Shown: piece by piece, positions 39,754 through 49,411 of the stretch | Numbering within the stretch: position 1 is the first letter of the stretch | How the letters are laid out: every line of letters starts with the position of its first letter | Assembly: GCA_025354885.1 (NCBI GenBank) | Contig: JANXLY010000066.1 | Span: 1 to 64,000, forward strand | DNA from: Acidobacteriota bacterium | GTDB taxonomy: Bacteria > Acidobacteriota > Terriglobia > Bryobacterales > Bryobacteraceae | Length of the DNA stretch: 64,000 bases | Direction of reading: 5' to 3' | Program-made: the position numbers and the translations under genes | Notes under the pieces: generated by a model | Databases searched by the model: none | What the model was told of the DNA's origin: nothing | Seen by the model: the letters and a program-made list of their open reading frames with translations, nothing else

Positions 39754-40833
39754 TTAGTTGGGACGAGCTGCGAGCCAATAACCAGTGCGGGTCTTTACTG
39801 TGGCTTCAGCGCGGCGTACTTCAACGTCGATGGTGTGCCAGCCGCCATCGAGCTTGGTTGTCGGGTTGTAGCTGAGGATGTATTGATGCTGGAGTTCCTC
39901 CCCTAGCTTTTGCACTGATGATTCGAAGCCCTTCAGATTGAGGAAGGAGAATTCGCTACCACCCGTGTACTTTGTGTAAACTTCTTGCGGATTGCTGATA
40001 AATATCGCTTTGGTTGCCGTGAAAACTTCCTGGAAGATGGGAATGACGTTGCCGAGAGTGCCACCGAGTGCGCTCATTTGTGCCTGCGAATTGGGAGTGT
40101 TGGGCATTCCGGCCGGCATCGGGCGAGCACTTGGCGGGATAGGATTGGGCCGCGGATAGTCGGGCTTCGCCATCAGCTTGTTCATGATTCGGGACATGTT
40201 GACGGAATAAACAAGAATATTGTTGAGCTCGACTTCAAGCAGCGCGTCCTTGACTCGCGCGATGCTGCCGCTCTCCTGCGTTTCGCTAATCAGGACGATG
40301 ACGCGACGGTGATCCTTGGACCGCTTCTTCAACATGCGGGCTGCCTGCAGAACTGCGTCAGACATGGCACGGGTTTGAGAGCCAGGACGCAAGGTTGTTA
40401 ACGCTTTTTTGAACTTTTCCGTGTCGTTGGTGAAGTCCTGAATCGTCTCTACGCGATGATCGAAAGTAACGATGGCCGCCTCCCCATGTTCGCCGATGAC
40501 CAATGGTTCGAGCATGGAGCCAATTTTTTGAACGGTCGGCAATACCTGCTCGGTGGAAGCGCTGCGCTGGATCACGACGACAAGGGAGATTGGAACATAG
40601 GCCTGATCGATCTTGACGTCCTGAACTTTGCCGTTGTCACGAACTACAAAATCCCTCACATCAAGGCCGTTGATGAAATTGCCATCTTTGTCCTTTACAG
40701 AAGTGGGAGCGACCACATTGATGGTTGAGGTTCCGAAAACAGGGTCTGCAGGCTGCACCTGTGCCCAAATTGTAACTCCGGCAGCAGCAACCAATGCTGC
40801 AACCGCAGCGAATCGCCAGGAAAGGCTAATCAT
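39754..40833 (-). CDS. vWA-domain exported protein (Acidobacteria VWFA-related type)
   Basis: Signal peptide; VKDKDGNFINGLDVRDFVVRDNGKVQDV; VVIQRSAS in MIDAS position. Confidence 0.85.
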   Translation of the reverse strand: MISLSWRFAAVAALVAAAGVTIWAQVQPADPVFGTSTINVVAPTSVKDKDGNFINGLDVRDFVVRDNGKVQDVKIDQAYVPISLVVVIQRSASTEQVLPTVQKIGSMLEPLVIGEHGEAAIVTFDHRVETIQDFTNDTEKFKKALTTLRPGSQTRAMSDAVLQAARMLKKRSKDHRRVIVLISETQESGSIARVKDALLEVELNNILVYSVNMSRIMNKLMAKPDYPRPNPIPPSARPMPAGMPNTPNSQAQMSALGGTLGNVIPIFQEVFTATKAIFISNPQEVYTKYTGGSEFSFLNLKGFESSVQKLGEELQHQYILSYNPTTKLDGGWHTIDVEVRRAEATVKTRTGYWLAARPN

Positions 40834-41299
40834 TTTTCGTTCTCTCATAATCACCACTTTTGCCACCACTTTTCTTGAGCAAATGGAGCTCGGAAATCTC
40901 GATGCCCTTGTCCAGAGCCTTGGTCATGTCGTAAATGGTAAGCGCAGCTACGGCAGCAGCCGTCAGCGCCTCCATTTCCGCACCAGTGCCTGCAATGCAG
41001 GCCACGTAGGAAAAGACGCGTATTCCCGCAGTTTCGATTCTGAAATCTATATCCACTTTGGCAATCGGGATCTGATGGCAGAGTGGAATCAATTCCCAAG
41101 TGCGCTTTGCGGCCTGGATGGCGGCAATGCGGGCGACTTCGAGCGGATCTCCTTTGGGGTTCGCAGGGAGAGCGGCCAGAACCTCGGCGGACATCCTCAC
41201 AAAGGCGTGTGCCTGCGCCGTGCGGGCTGTGTTTACCTTTTCTGAAATATCGACCATGCGGGCAGTGCCTGCGGAATCGTAATGGCTAAGTTTACTCAC
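40826..41299 (-). CDS. moaC: Cyclic pyranopterin monophosphate synthase
   Basis: GTARMVDISEKVNTARTA, LIPLCHQIPI, GAEMEALTAAAVAALTIYDM; GTG start. Confidence 0.95.
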   Translation of the reverse strand: MSKLSHYDSAGTARMVDISEKVNTARTAQAHAFVRMSAEVLAALPANPKGDPLEVARIAAIQAAKRTWELIPLCHQIPIAKVDIDFRIETAGIRVFSYVACIAGTGAEMEALTAAAVAALTIYDMTKALDKGIEISELHLLKKSGGKSGDYERTKND

Positions 41300-42486
41300 T
41301 AAAGAAGCACCTCGATTGAATCTCCCGCGCTCCAGGACTCTCGTTTACTATCGATGACGACAAAGCAATTGGCGCGCACGAGCGTGGGAATATCGCCTGA
41401 GCCCTGCCAGGTAAGAATTTCGACTTCTGCGCCACCGCCCGAGAGGAGCCCTGGCAAGAAACGGGTGAGCCCTGGCTTGTGTCGATAGGGCGATTGTAGT
41501 GCGGCTCGATGGAAGAATAGATCCGGTTGAGCGACACCCGAAAGCCGGGCCAGAGCAGCCTCTGCAAAGATTCGAAAGGTCACCATTGTAGAAAGTGGAT
41601 TGCCGGGAAGACCGAAGAAAAAAGTACCCTTGGCGTGACCGAAAACAGTGGGCTGGCCGGGCTGTATCGTAACGCGATCGAAAAAAAAATCTGCTCCCAG
41701 ATTGGACAGGGCAGTTTCGACAAAGTCGTATTCCCCTGCCGAAACGCCACCACTGATCAGCAGTAAATCTGCCGCTAGCCCGTATTCGATCAGTTCGCGA
41801 GTGATGTGTTCCTGATCGGGAGCGACTGGCAGAATTTCCGGACGGCCACCAAAGCGACGAACATCAGCAGCGAGGGCCCAGGAATTTGAATTTCTAACTT
41901 CGGTGGCATTTGGTTTTCGGGCAATGTCGACGACTTCGTCGCCAGTTGCGAGAATCCGTACTACGGGCTGCCGATGGACCTGGATCTGGCTGCGGCCAAT
42001 TGTGGCCAGCATCGCGATAGCGCTAGCGTCAATTTTTCGACCCCTCGGGACTACGATGTCACCAGCGCGGGCCATGCTGCCGGCGGGGCTGATCCACTCG
42101 CCGGGATTTGCGGCCCTTGCACTGTGTATCAAATTCCCTGAGTGCTCGACGTGTTCTTTCATCACGACCTGGTCGGCCCCATCAGGAATCACAGCACCGG
42201 TCATGATCGAGACTGTCGTAGCTTGCCCGATCGCCTGGGTAGGCATTTGGCCAGCGCGGACCTCTCCAATAATTTCGAAGCCTGAACCGAGATCGGCAGA
42301 GCGCAGCGCGAAGCCGTCGCGCAGGCTTCTGGCGAGTGGAGGCATGTCGCGATCGCTGGGTACGTCTTCGGCGCAGATACGTCCTGCAGCCTCTGTGAGC
42401 CAAACCGACTCGACGGGAATTATGTTTGGGACGAGGACGCGGAGCAAGACTTCCTGGCGCGCCTCGGAAAATGTCAAAGTGGCCAT
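41299..42486 (-). CDS. moeA: Molybdopterin molybdotransferase
   Basis: SLRDGFALRSAD, ATGDEVV, SGGVSAGEYDFV, GLPGNPLSTMVTF. Confidence 0.95.
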   Translation of the reverse strand: MATLTFSEARQEVLLRVLVPNIIPVESVWLTEAAGRICAEDVPSDRDMPPLARSLRDGFALRSADLGSGFEIIGEVRAGQMPTQAIGQATTVSIMTGAVIPDGADQVVMKEHVEHSGNLIHSARAANPGEWISPAGSMARAGDIVVPRGRKIDASAIAMLATIGRSQIQVHRQPVVRILATGDEVVDIARKPNATEVRNSNSWALAADVRRFGGRPEILPVAPDQEHITRELIEYGLAADLLLISGGVSAGEYDFVETALSNLGADFFFDRVTIQPGQPTVFGHAKGTFFFGLPGNPLSTMVTFRIFAEAALARLSGVAQPDLFFHRAALQSPYRHKPGLTRFLPGLLSGGGAEVEILTWQGSGDIPTLVRANCFVVIDSKRESWSAGDSIEVLL

Positions 42487-42512
42487 GGCAAAACTCAGTC
42501 TAACCTGTATGT

Positions 42513-43787
42513 TTGGACGAACCTTGTCTTTGGACGATCTCTGAAATGCGCCGGGCACTCGAAAGCCGGGAATTGAGTGCGCCCGAATTGATTGGTTCGC
42601 ATCGGCGCCAGGTCGAGCGGCTACAGCCGGTTTTGAACGCTTTCACCTGCGTATTCACCGAGCCATTGCTGCTCCCCGGGGCCGATGGCCCGCTATCGGG
42701 AATACCGATATCGATCAAGGACTCGCTGGACATTGCTGGATTGCCCACCGTTTGTGGGCATTTGCCGCGCTTGGCTCATCGAGCTGCCAAACATTCGGTT
42801 TGCGTATCGCGCCTGTTGGGCGCGGGAGCAGTTGTTGTCGGCAAGACAAACACCCCTGAAGTACTGATGAATTGGGAGACGCACAATCAGGTTTACGGGG
42901 TGACCCGGAATCCGTGGGATCCTGCCCGGACGCCGGGAGGCTCGAGCGGCGGCGAGAGCGCGGCGATTGCAGCCTGCATGTCCGCTGGGGGCATTGGATC
43001 GGATGGCGGTGGCAGTATACGTTTGCCCGCAGCCCTTACTGGGATTTGCGGTTTGAAGCCAACTCCGGGCAGAGTTCCCGCTACGGGACATTTCCCGCCT
43101 GTTGGATATCCAGGAGGTTTGTTGGGTGTGATCGGCCCAATGGCGCGGACTGTCGAGGACCTTGGCATTTTGTTTCGTGTGGTCGCCGGCCACGACGATA
43201 GTGATCCGTTTTCAGTACCGTTTTTAGCGGTGGACTTACCTGTCGTTTCTCGCGTTGGGATAGTCGAACACCCAATTGTGAGAATGGCCTTGGCACTCAT
43301 AGACGAGGCATGCGAGGAGTTTCCGAAGCAAGACTGGGATCGGATCTACGAAGTCTGGCGCTTCTTTTTCCTGAAATTGAATGCACATCCGATTGGCTTC
43401 CCGACACCCCACACTGCGGAGTATTTATCAGTCGCGGCGCCTACAGGGCAGGAGATGCTCGAAATGTTTGCCGCACGAGATGCTTTGCGAGCAAAGTTTC
43501 TGAGGGCTCTCGATCAATTTCCGATTCTGCTGATGCCAAATCCGGGCTTTGGCGCATGGCGGGTAGGCGAATTTCCGGGTGTGCCTTTTATGACCTCGAT
43601 GTGCGCCGCGAATCTATTTGGGCTGCCCGCAATTGCTATCCCGGTCGGGTTTGACGCTGAAGGCATGCCCCTCTCTGTGCAAGCACTAGCCAAGCCCTGG
43701 CAGGAAGAGTTGTTATTGGACTTTGGAATGAAACTGGAAGCGGCTCGTGGAAGATTTCCATCGGCCCCATTGGCGAGGAATAAATGA
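42513..43787 (+). CDS. Amidase signature family protein
   Basis: ISIKDSLDIAG, PGGSSGGESAA, GSDGGGSIRLPAALTG; TTG start. Confidence 0.92.
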   Translation: MDEPCLWTISEMRRALESRELSAPELIGSHRRQVERLQPVLNAFTCVFTEPLLLPGADGPLSGIPISIKDSLDIAGLPTVCGHLPRLAHRAAKHSVCVSRLLGAGAVVVGKTNTPEVLMNWETHNQVYGVTRNPWDPARTPGGSSGGESAAIAACMSAGGIGSDGGGSIRLPAALTGICGLKPTPGRVPATGHFPPVGYPGGLLGVIGPMARTVEDLGILFRVVAGHDDSDPFSVPFLAVDLPVVSRVGIVEHPIVRMALALIDEACEEFPKQDWDRIYEVWRFFFLKLNAHPIGFPTPHTAEYLSVAAPTGQEMLEMFAARDALRAKFLRALDQFPILLMPNPGFGAWRVGEFPGVPFMTSMCAANLFGLPAIAIPVGFDAEGMPLSVQALAKPWQEELLLDFGMKLEAARGRFPSAPLARNK

Positions 43788-44164
43788 TTCTTGGAATTGG
43801 AATTGATCTTGAAGAGGTGGCTCGCATTGCCGAGTCGATTGCGAAGTTTGGAGATCGGTTCCTGAACCGGATCTTCACTGAGGCCGAGATTTCCTTCTGC
43901 TCCGGCAAGGCCAATTCCAATGAAAGGTTTGCTGCCCGCTTTGCCGCCAAAGAGGCTGCCTTCAAGGCCTTGCAAGCATCGTGGGAAGCGGGCCTGAGCT
44001 GGCAGGATTTTGAATTGATCGCTCAACCCGGCGGGGCGCCGCACATGCGGTTGCAAGGGGTTGCGGCCCGGTTGGCTTCAGAACGCGGGATGAGAAGTTT
44101 GCACGTGTCGTTCAGCCACACGAAGACCCATGTGACGGCAGTTGTTGTCGTGGAAGGCGATTAG
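43784..44164 (+). CDS. acpS: Holo-[acyl-carrier-protein] synthase
   Basis: ILGIGIDLEEVARI, FAARFAAKEAAFKAL, VSFSHTKTHVTAVVV; ATGA overlap with amidase. Confidence 0.94.
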   Translation: MILGIGIDLEEVARIAESIAKFGDRFLNRIFTEAEISFCSGKANSNERFAARFAAKEAAFKALQASWEAGLSWQDFELIAQPGGAPHMRLQGVAARLASERGMRSLHVSFSHTKTHVTAVVVVEGD

Positions 44165-44808
44165 CGGCCGACGGCTACGCTGGAGCTTGAGGCCACCCTG
44201 GTTTGTGCATCCTCGAGTCGCTTGGTTTCCTGGAAGGTAAAGATGATGCGGTGAACCACAGTCAGGTTGCCGAGGATGGCAGCGATCCAGAGAACCGGGG
44301 CCATGCGGTCAAAAAGTGCGCCGATAATTAACAGCACAACTCGTTCCGGGCGTTCGAGGAATCCCACCTTACATTGAGGAATAGTGTTTTCGGCGCGAGC
44401 GCGAGCATAGCTGGTCATGACGCTCGCCATCATCACAATCGCCGTGAGCACAACATAGATAGGCCGATTGATATTTCCGTAGTAAACAAGTAGACCGATC
44501 AACAGCGCAAGATCCGAATACCTGTCGATTACGCTATCGAGGAACCCGCCAAATCGCGTTACTTGACCGGTCTGGCGTGCGACGCGACCATCCACCATGT
44601 CAAAAAGTCCAGCACCAATAATTACGAGGCCTGCCTGCCAAAATGCGCCTCGCGCCAGAAGCCACGCAGCGGCTATATTGATGACCAAGCCGATTATAGT
44701 GAGAACGTTGGGGTGGATGCGCGAAAGCGCCAGCCCGTTCACAATTCTGACCAGAAGCAGATTACAAGTCCTGCCTACGGCACCCGTCCATGTAGTTTTT
44801 GGTTCCAC
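44161..44808 (-). CDS. CDP-alcohol phosphatidyltransferase family protein
   Basis: DMVDGRVARQTGQVTRFGGFLDSVIDRYSD (DGxxARxxxxxxxxGxxxDxxxD). Confidence 0.92.
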   Translation of the reverse strand: MEPKTTWTGAVGRTCNLLLVRIVNGLALSRIHPNVLTIIGLVINIAAAWLLARGAFWQAGLVIIGAGLFDMVDGRVARQTGQVTRFGGFLDSVIDRYSDLALLIGLLVYYGNINRPIYVVLTAIVMMASVMTSYARARAENTIPQCKVGFLERPERVVLLIIGALFDRMAPVLWIAAILGNLTVVHRIIFTFQETKRLEDAQTRVASSSSVAVGR

Positions 44809-44833
44809 GAGAGAGAAAGCTGTTTGGCCCAGA

Positions 44834-45334
44834 TTAGCCCAATTCCTCGAAATCGTGCATAGTTTTTACCTTCAAAATCTCAAATTCTTTCGTTCCGCCA
44901 GGGATGGTGATCTTTACTTCGTCACCAACCTGCTTGTTCAAAAGTCCCCGACCGATGGGCGAACTCGTTGAGATTAAGCCATTTGGAGCATCTGCTTCCT
45001 CGGTAGTCACCAATCTGTAGGTAATGTTTTCCTCTTTTTTCGTATCGAAGAGTACGATTTCAGAACCCAAGCCGATCCTGTCTCTCGGGATTTTCGTCAA
45101 GTCTGCCATGGACATAGCCTGCAGACGAAAGTTTAAATGTCCAATACGGGCATGAACATAACCCTGACGTTCTTTGGCCGCGTGATATTCGGCATTCTCG
45201 CTGAGGTCGCCGAGTTCACGAGCACGTAGGATCTCCTTTGGCAATTCACTACGAAGTTCGTGCTCCAAAGTGATGATTTCGTCCATGAGTTTCTTTTTGA
45301 TGTCGAGCATTTCACCAATTTCTACAGCTTCCAT
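44834..45334 (-). CDS. greA: Transcription elongation factor GreA
   Basis: ARELGDLSENAEYHAAKERQGYVHARI; STSSPIGRGLLNKQVGDEV. Confidence 0.93.
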   Translation of the reverse strand: MEAVEIGEMLDIKKKLMDEIITLEHELRSELPKEILRARELGDLSENAEYHAAKERQGYVHARIGHLNFRLQAMSMADLTKIPRDRIGLGSEIVLFDTKKEENITYRLVTTEEADAPNGLISTSSPIGRGLLNKQVGDEVKITIPGGTKEFEILKVKTMHDFEELG

Positions 45335-45344
45335 TCTAAACCGT

Positions 45345-48300
45345 CTATTGGACGGCGATGCGAGAAGTGCGTGAAAGAACTCCACTTTGGCGAATTGTCA
45401 GTTCGACTTCGTTGCCAGTTGGCGCGTCCGACGGGACGACGACGTTGACCTGGTACAAGCCCACGATGCCAGGGGCAAGTCCGCTGAACAGAAGCTGGGC
45501 GGATTTACCACCAATACTGACTTCAGGATTGGCGGTTGTAGCAGAAAGCGGATTCGAAGAGCTGACCACGCCCGAAGCAGGAGTGCGGCTTACAGGCCCC
45601 AATCCGTTCACGTACAACTGGGCAACCTGTCCACGCCGGACAGCATTGCTGCTCGAGATCAAGTTAAAGGCTCCATCCAGAGCAGCGACATAGCGCCGAT
45701 TGGAGCCAGCCTCGAAAAATTCGAAAGGCGCAGGGTTTGCAGCGCGAATCCGAATGGTTTGAACGGCGCTTGAAAATTCTCCGATGGATACTTTCATGTC
45801 GACTGTAGCGAGGCCCGTGCACTCCCAGGGGATCTGCACATTGATCTGGCCAGCACTGACGAATTGGAGCCGCCCTGGGGCGCTTACTCGCTGGGAGGGG
45901 TTATCAAAGCTGACACTAACCCGAGCAAGCGACAGAGGGAGCTCGCTGCCACTAAAGACTTTGAGTGTCGGGCTGAGCGCAGCACCATAAATGGAAATGT
46001 ATTGGCCCGCAGCGAAGGCTTCCGAAGCTTCTCCGCTGGCGGCGTCTCTGATCCCTCCAGTTGCGATAGCAGGTCGCGGGATGACGTTCGCCACGAAGTC
46101 GGCGAATAAAGTGCCCGCCTCAAAGCGAACCACTTGCTCCCCGACGTTTGAGCCGGCCTTGTAGACTCCTTCAACGATTCCGTATTCGTCAGTTTTTTCA
46201 TTGGCAAAAGTAATTTGCCCGTTGCCACTGACTACTCTTCCTCTTACGGGGACGCCAAGGACCGGGATTCCAGACTGGTCCACGATCTTCATCAGAATAT
46301 TGCCTTCATAGCCCGGGATGGCATCGAAAAAGCTACCGCCCAAGGCGTACATGTTCCAAGCGGCACCAGGGCCGACAAAAAACGAATAGGGAACTCGTAC
46401 GTCGACAGGGCCACCTGAAATTACAAGGAATCCATCATACTTTCCAGGAGCCGGGCGAGTGCCCGTCATGCGGATTGTGACTTGTGTTTCCCTCCCAGCG
46501 AGCAAGGAAAACGAAGCTGGTGTCGAGACAATAGAGACCGCTGTTGTAGTGGTTCGTTGTTCCACACGAATGCTCAAATTCACTGAGCCGCTTGAGGCGA
46601 GATTTGAAACGACTATCCCCTGGGTGGGAAATCCGCTAGTAGCGATGAGGCCAAAACCAATACTGGCGGGCTCCACTCCTACCGTGGACTGCAAGGCGCG
46701 GTTTGCATCGAGCTTACCTGCTCCCATGGCAGTGACAGAGGCTTGAACGGATCTACCGTTGTTGTCGAAGTCAGTGAGGCTTGAATTCGCGGTGTTGACT
46801 AGTGCGCTCTTGATCTGCGCAGGGCGGAAGGAAAGGTTTTTCTGCTTCACCAGCGCTGCTGCTCCGGCCACCATGGGCGATGTAAAGCTCGTGCCTTGGG
46901 CAACCGTGTATCCATTTGGGTTGTACATTTCGCCGTTCGGATCGAGTTTCTGAGTTGCCATGTAGAGGTCTGTGCCAACCGCGACGAGATCTGGCTTGAC
47001 CGCGTAGTTTCCAATCGAAGGCCCTTGCGAAGAGAATTCAGCAATTTCATCCGAGGCCGCTACTACTTCGCGGAAAGCAGGGTTGATTCGTGCGGTCCGG
47101 GCCTGATTGGAGAGGAAAGCGCGCAAGGAATTGCCCGAGTTGAAACCGATGAGCAGGGAAGGAATTGCCGTATTGTCGAGACCTGAAAGCTGAAAGACTC
47201 CTGCCTTTTCGAAGCCGGTAAGAACTACGGCAACCGCGCCAGCTTTTTGCGCCGTATTGACTTTTTGAGCCGAAGAACATGTGCCGCGTTCAATCAGGCC
47301 GATCTGTCCTGCGAGTGAATTGTCCGGCAAAGGATCGCATGCAAGTCGACTGGAACTGATTGAGCCGACGTCGATGATCGTAGCGTCAATCGATGCAGCC
47401 AATTGCGGGCCATCGCTAATGCGGGAATTGATGGATTGCAGTTCAGCCGGGACGCCATTGCCTGAAAGGCTGAGCGTGTTGTACCAGATGTGAGAATTAG
47501 TAGACGCTCCAACGGTGATCGCATCCGGTGCCGTTCCGGGAGATTCAACTGTGTTGAGCGCAGGCGCGTTTGCCCCCAGATCGCCGCTATTTCCTGCCGA
47601 GACTGTGATAACCATTCCAAGCCGAATCGCGTTTTGGACAGCATTCGCGAACGCATCGCAGGGCTGGTTTTTCTGAGTACCGCAGAAATTGTCTAGGGGG
47701 CCATAGCCAGCGGGAGCACCAAGATTGAGTGTTGCAATGTCCATGCCGTCGGCAACAGCGTCTTCCAACGCTTTGATCACGACGCTGGGATAAGTAGTGT
47801 CGTTGACTCCCCGGCTGCCAAAAACTTTGTAGTTGCCGAGAAAAGCGCGCGGAGCGACTCCCGAAAGTCGGCCGACTGGAGAGTCGTGATCCTGACCTGC
47901 AGCAACCATGGCGGCTGCAGTGCCGTGGCCAATTCGGTCACGAGGCGTATTGTCGTCGGGCCGAGTATTGGCTGCATCTGTTCCAAACGCGAAGTTCAGG
48001 AGATCGACGTAACTGCGCGCTGCGATCACTTTGTTGTTTGTGAAGCTGCAATCCCCGTTGTCGGCTTTGCACTTGGGAAAACCGGCCGGTGGAGCAGTGC
48101 TGAAGTTCTTGAACGCAGGGTGATCCTGATCGATGCCGGTGTCGATAATTGCGATTTTGATGCCAGCGCCGGCGTTAGAAACTCCGCCACTTTGGGCAAT
48201 TGCAGCGCGCGCATTGACCAGGTCCAGCGCTTTGTTCATGTGACGCTTCAGCGGAGCCATTCGCTGCACACGGTCCACACCAGCAAGTGACTTGAGCTGG

Positions 48301-48596
48301 TCGATTTGTTCGGCGCTTGCTTCCACGTAAATTGCATTGAGCAGGATATGGCTGGAATCCACAATCCGTGCGCCAGTGGATTGAATCAGCTCTCCTGTGT
48401 TCTGCTGTCGCGTGACTATCCCCTGAAGCTGTAGAACGCTTTCTCGTCTGGTCAAGTCTTTTCGATTTTCGACCACTTCAGCCAGCGGTGGATCTTTCAA
48501 GACGACAATGTATAAATTTGAGCCCCGTTGTGCCAGGCTGATGCCTGCGAGAAGGCTTAGAGCGGCCAACTTGGCCACGAATCCTGTATGCCTCAT
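45345..48596 (-). CDS. S8 subtilisin-like serine protease with PA-like insert and Solibacter-type (TIGR03437-like) C-terminal domain
   Basis: IAIIDTGIDQDHPAF (Asp), GHGTAAAMVAAG (His), GTSFTSPMVAGAAAL (Ser); C-terminus AAGQYISIYGAALSP...VGLYQVNVVVPSDAP. Confidence 0.93.
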   Translation of the reverse strand: MRHTGFVAKLAALSLLAGISLAQRGSNLYIVVLKDPPLAEVVENRKDLTRRESVLQLQGIVTRQQNTGELIQSTGARIVDSSHILLNAIYVEASAEQIDQLKSLAGVDRVQRMAPLKRHMNKALDLVNARAAIAQSGGVSNAGAGIKIAIIDTGIDQDHPAFKNFSTAPPAGFPKCKADNGDCSFTNNKVIAARSYVDLLNFAFGTDAANTRPDDNTPRDRIGHGTAAAMVAAGQDHDSPVGRLSGVAPRAFLGNYKVFGSRGVNDTTYPSVVIKALEDAVADGMDIATLNLGAPAGYGPLDNFCGTQKNQPCDAFANAVQNAIRLGMVITVSAGNSGDLGANAPALNTVESPGTAPDAITVGASTNSHIWYNTLSLSGNGVPAELQSINSRISDGPQLAASIDATIIDVGSISSSRLACDPLPDNSLAGQIGLIERGTCSSAQKVNTAQKAGAVAVVLTGFEKAGVFQLSGLDNTAIPSLLIGFNSGNSLRAFLSNQARTARINPAFREVVAASDEIAEFSSQGPSIGNYAVKPDLVAVGTDLYMATQKLDPNGEMYNPNGYTVAQGTSFTSPMVAGAAALVKQKNLSFRPAQIKSALVNTANSSLTDFDNNGRSVQASVTAMGAGKLDANRALQSTVGVEPASIGFGLIATSGFPTQGIVVSNLASSGSVNLSIRVEQRTTTTAVSIVSTPASFSLLAGRETQVTIRMTGTRPAPGKYDGFLVISGGPVDVRVPYSFFVGPGAAWNMYALGGSFFDAIPGYEGNILMKIVDQSGIPVLGVPVRGRVVSGNGQITFANEKTDEYGIVEGVYKAGSNVGEQVVRFEAGTLFADFVANVIPRPAIATGGIRDAASGEASEAFAAGQYISIYGAALSPTLKVFSGSELPLSLARVSVSFDNPSQRVSAPGRLQFVSAGQINVQIPWECTGLATVDMKVSIGEFSSAVQTIRIRAANPAPFEFFEAGSNRRYVAALDGAFNLISSSNAVRRGQVAQLYVNGLGPVSRTPASGVVSSSNPLSATTANPEVSIGGKSAQLLFSGLAPGIVGLYQVNVVVPSDAPTGNEVELTIRQSGVLSRTSRIAVQ

Positions 48597-48703
48597 AATT
48601 TTAGCGACGTGTTCCCATACCTTTCAGTTTCGCAACAGGGGGTGGTTGCATCTTTTTCGTTATCACGACATCTTACTAGTCAAGTAAAGGAAATTGAACA
48701 AAA

Positions 48704-49402
48704 ATGATTCAAATCAGGAAATCAGAAGAACGAGGCCACGCCAACCACGGCTGGCTCGAATCACGTCACAGTTTCAGCTTCGCCGAGTACTATGATCCGA
48801 AGCATTTGCTGTTTCGAGGATTGAGAGTGATCAATGAAGATTGGGTGGCTGGAGGCAAAGGCTTCGGGATGCATCCGCATCGCGATATGGAGATTTTGAC
48901 CTGGGTTCGGTCGGGAAAGCTGGAGCATGCAGACACAATGGGGAATCGGCGCACGATTGAGCCAGGGGAATTGCAGGCAATGAGCGCTGGTAGTGGCCTG
49001 TATCACAGCGAGTACAATCCTTCTCCGGACGAAAAGGTTCATTTGTTCCAGATCTGGATCATGCCGGAAACGCGTGGAATCGAACCTGGCTATGATCAAA
49101 AGACTTTTGCTTCAGAAGGGCGGCAAGGGAAGTTTCAGATACTTGCCTCACAAGACGGAATTGACGGGTCTCTCGAGATCAATGCCGACGCAAAATTTCT
49201 TGTGCTCGATCTCAAGGCGGGAGACGCTGCGACATATGAAATTCAATCTGGAAGAGGTGTCTACGTGCAACTGGCCAGCGGATCGATGGAATTGAATGGA
49301 CATCATATCGAGGCCGGAGACGCAGCCGAAATTGAAGCTGAGTCAACGCTCGAACTGAAAGCTTCGGCAGATGCTCATGTACTGCTCTTTGACCTGAAAT
49401 AA
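48704..49402 (+). CDS. Pirin-family bicupin protein
   Basis: RGHANHGWLESRHSFSFAEYYDP, GFGMHPHRDMEILTWVRSGKLEHADTMG. Confidence 0.95.
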   Translation: MIQIRKSEERGHANHGWLESRHSFSFAEYYDPKHLLFRGLRVINEDWVAGGKGFGMHPHRDMEILTWVRSGKLEHADTMGNRRTIEPGELQAMSAGSGLYHSEYNPSPDEKVHLFQIWIMPETRGIEPGYDQKTFASEGRQGKFQILASQDGIDGSLEINADAKFLVLDLKAGDAATYEIQSGRGVYVQLASGSMELNGHHIEAGDAAEIEAESTLELKASADAHVLLFDLK

Positions 49403-49411
49403 GGCCGGATC

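Noticed and set aside
48630-48660. GCAAC-agggggtg-GTTGC followed by T-rich run as an intrinsic terminator
   Set aside because: No plus-strand gene ends upstream of it; the stem is only 5 bp, so a terminator role is unsupported.
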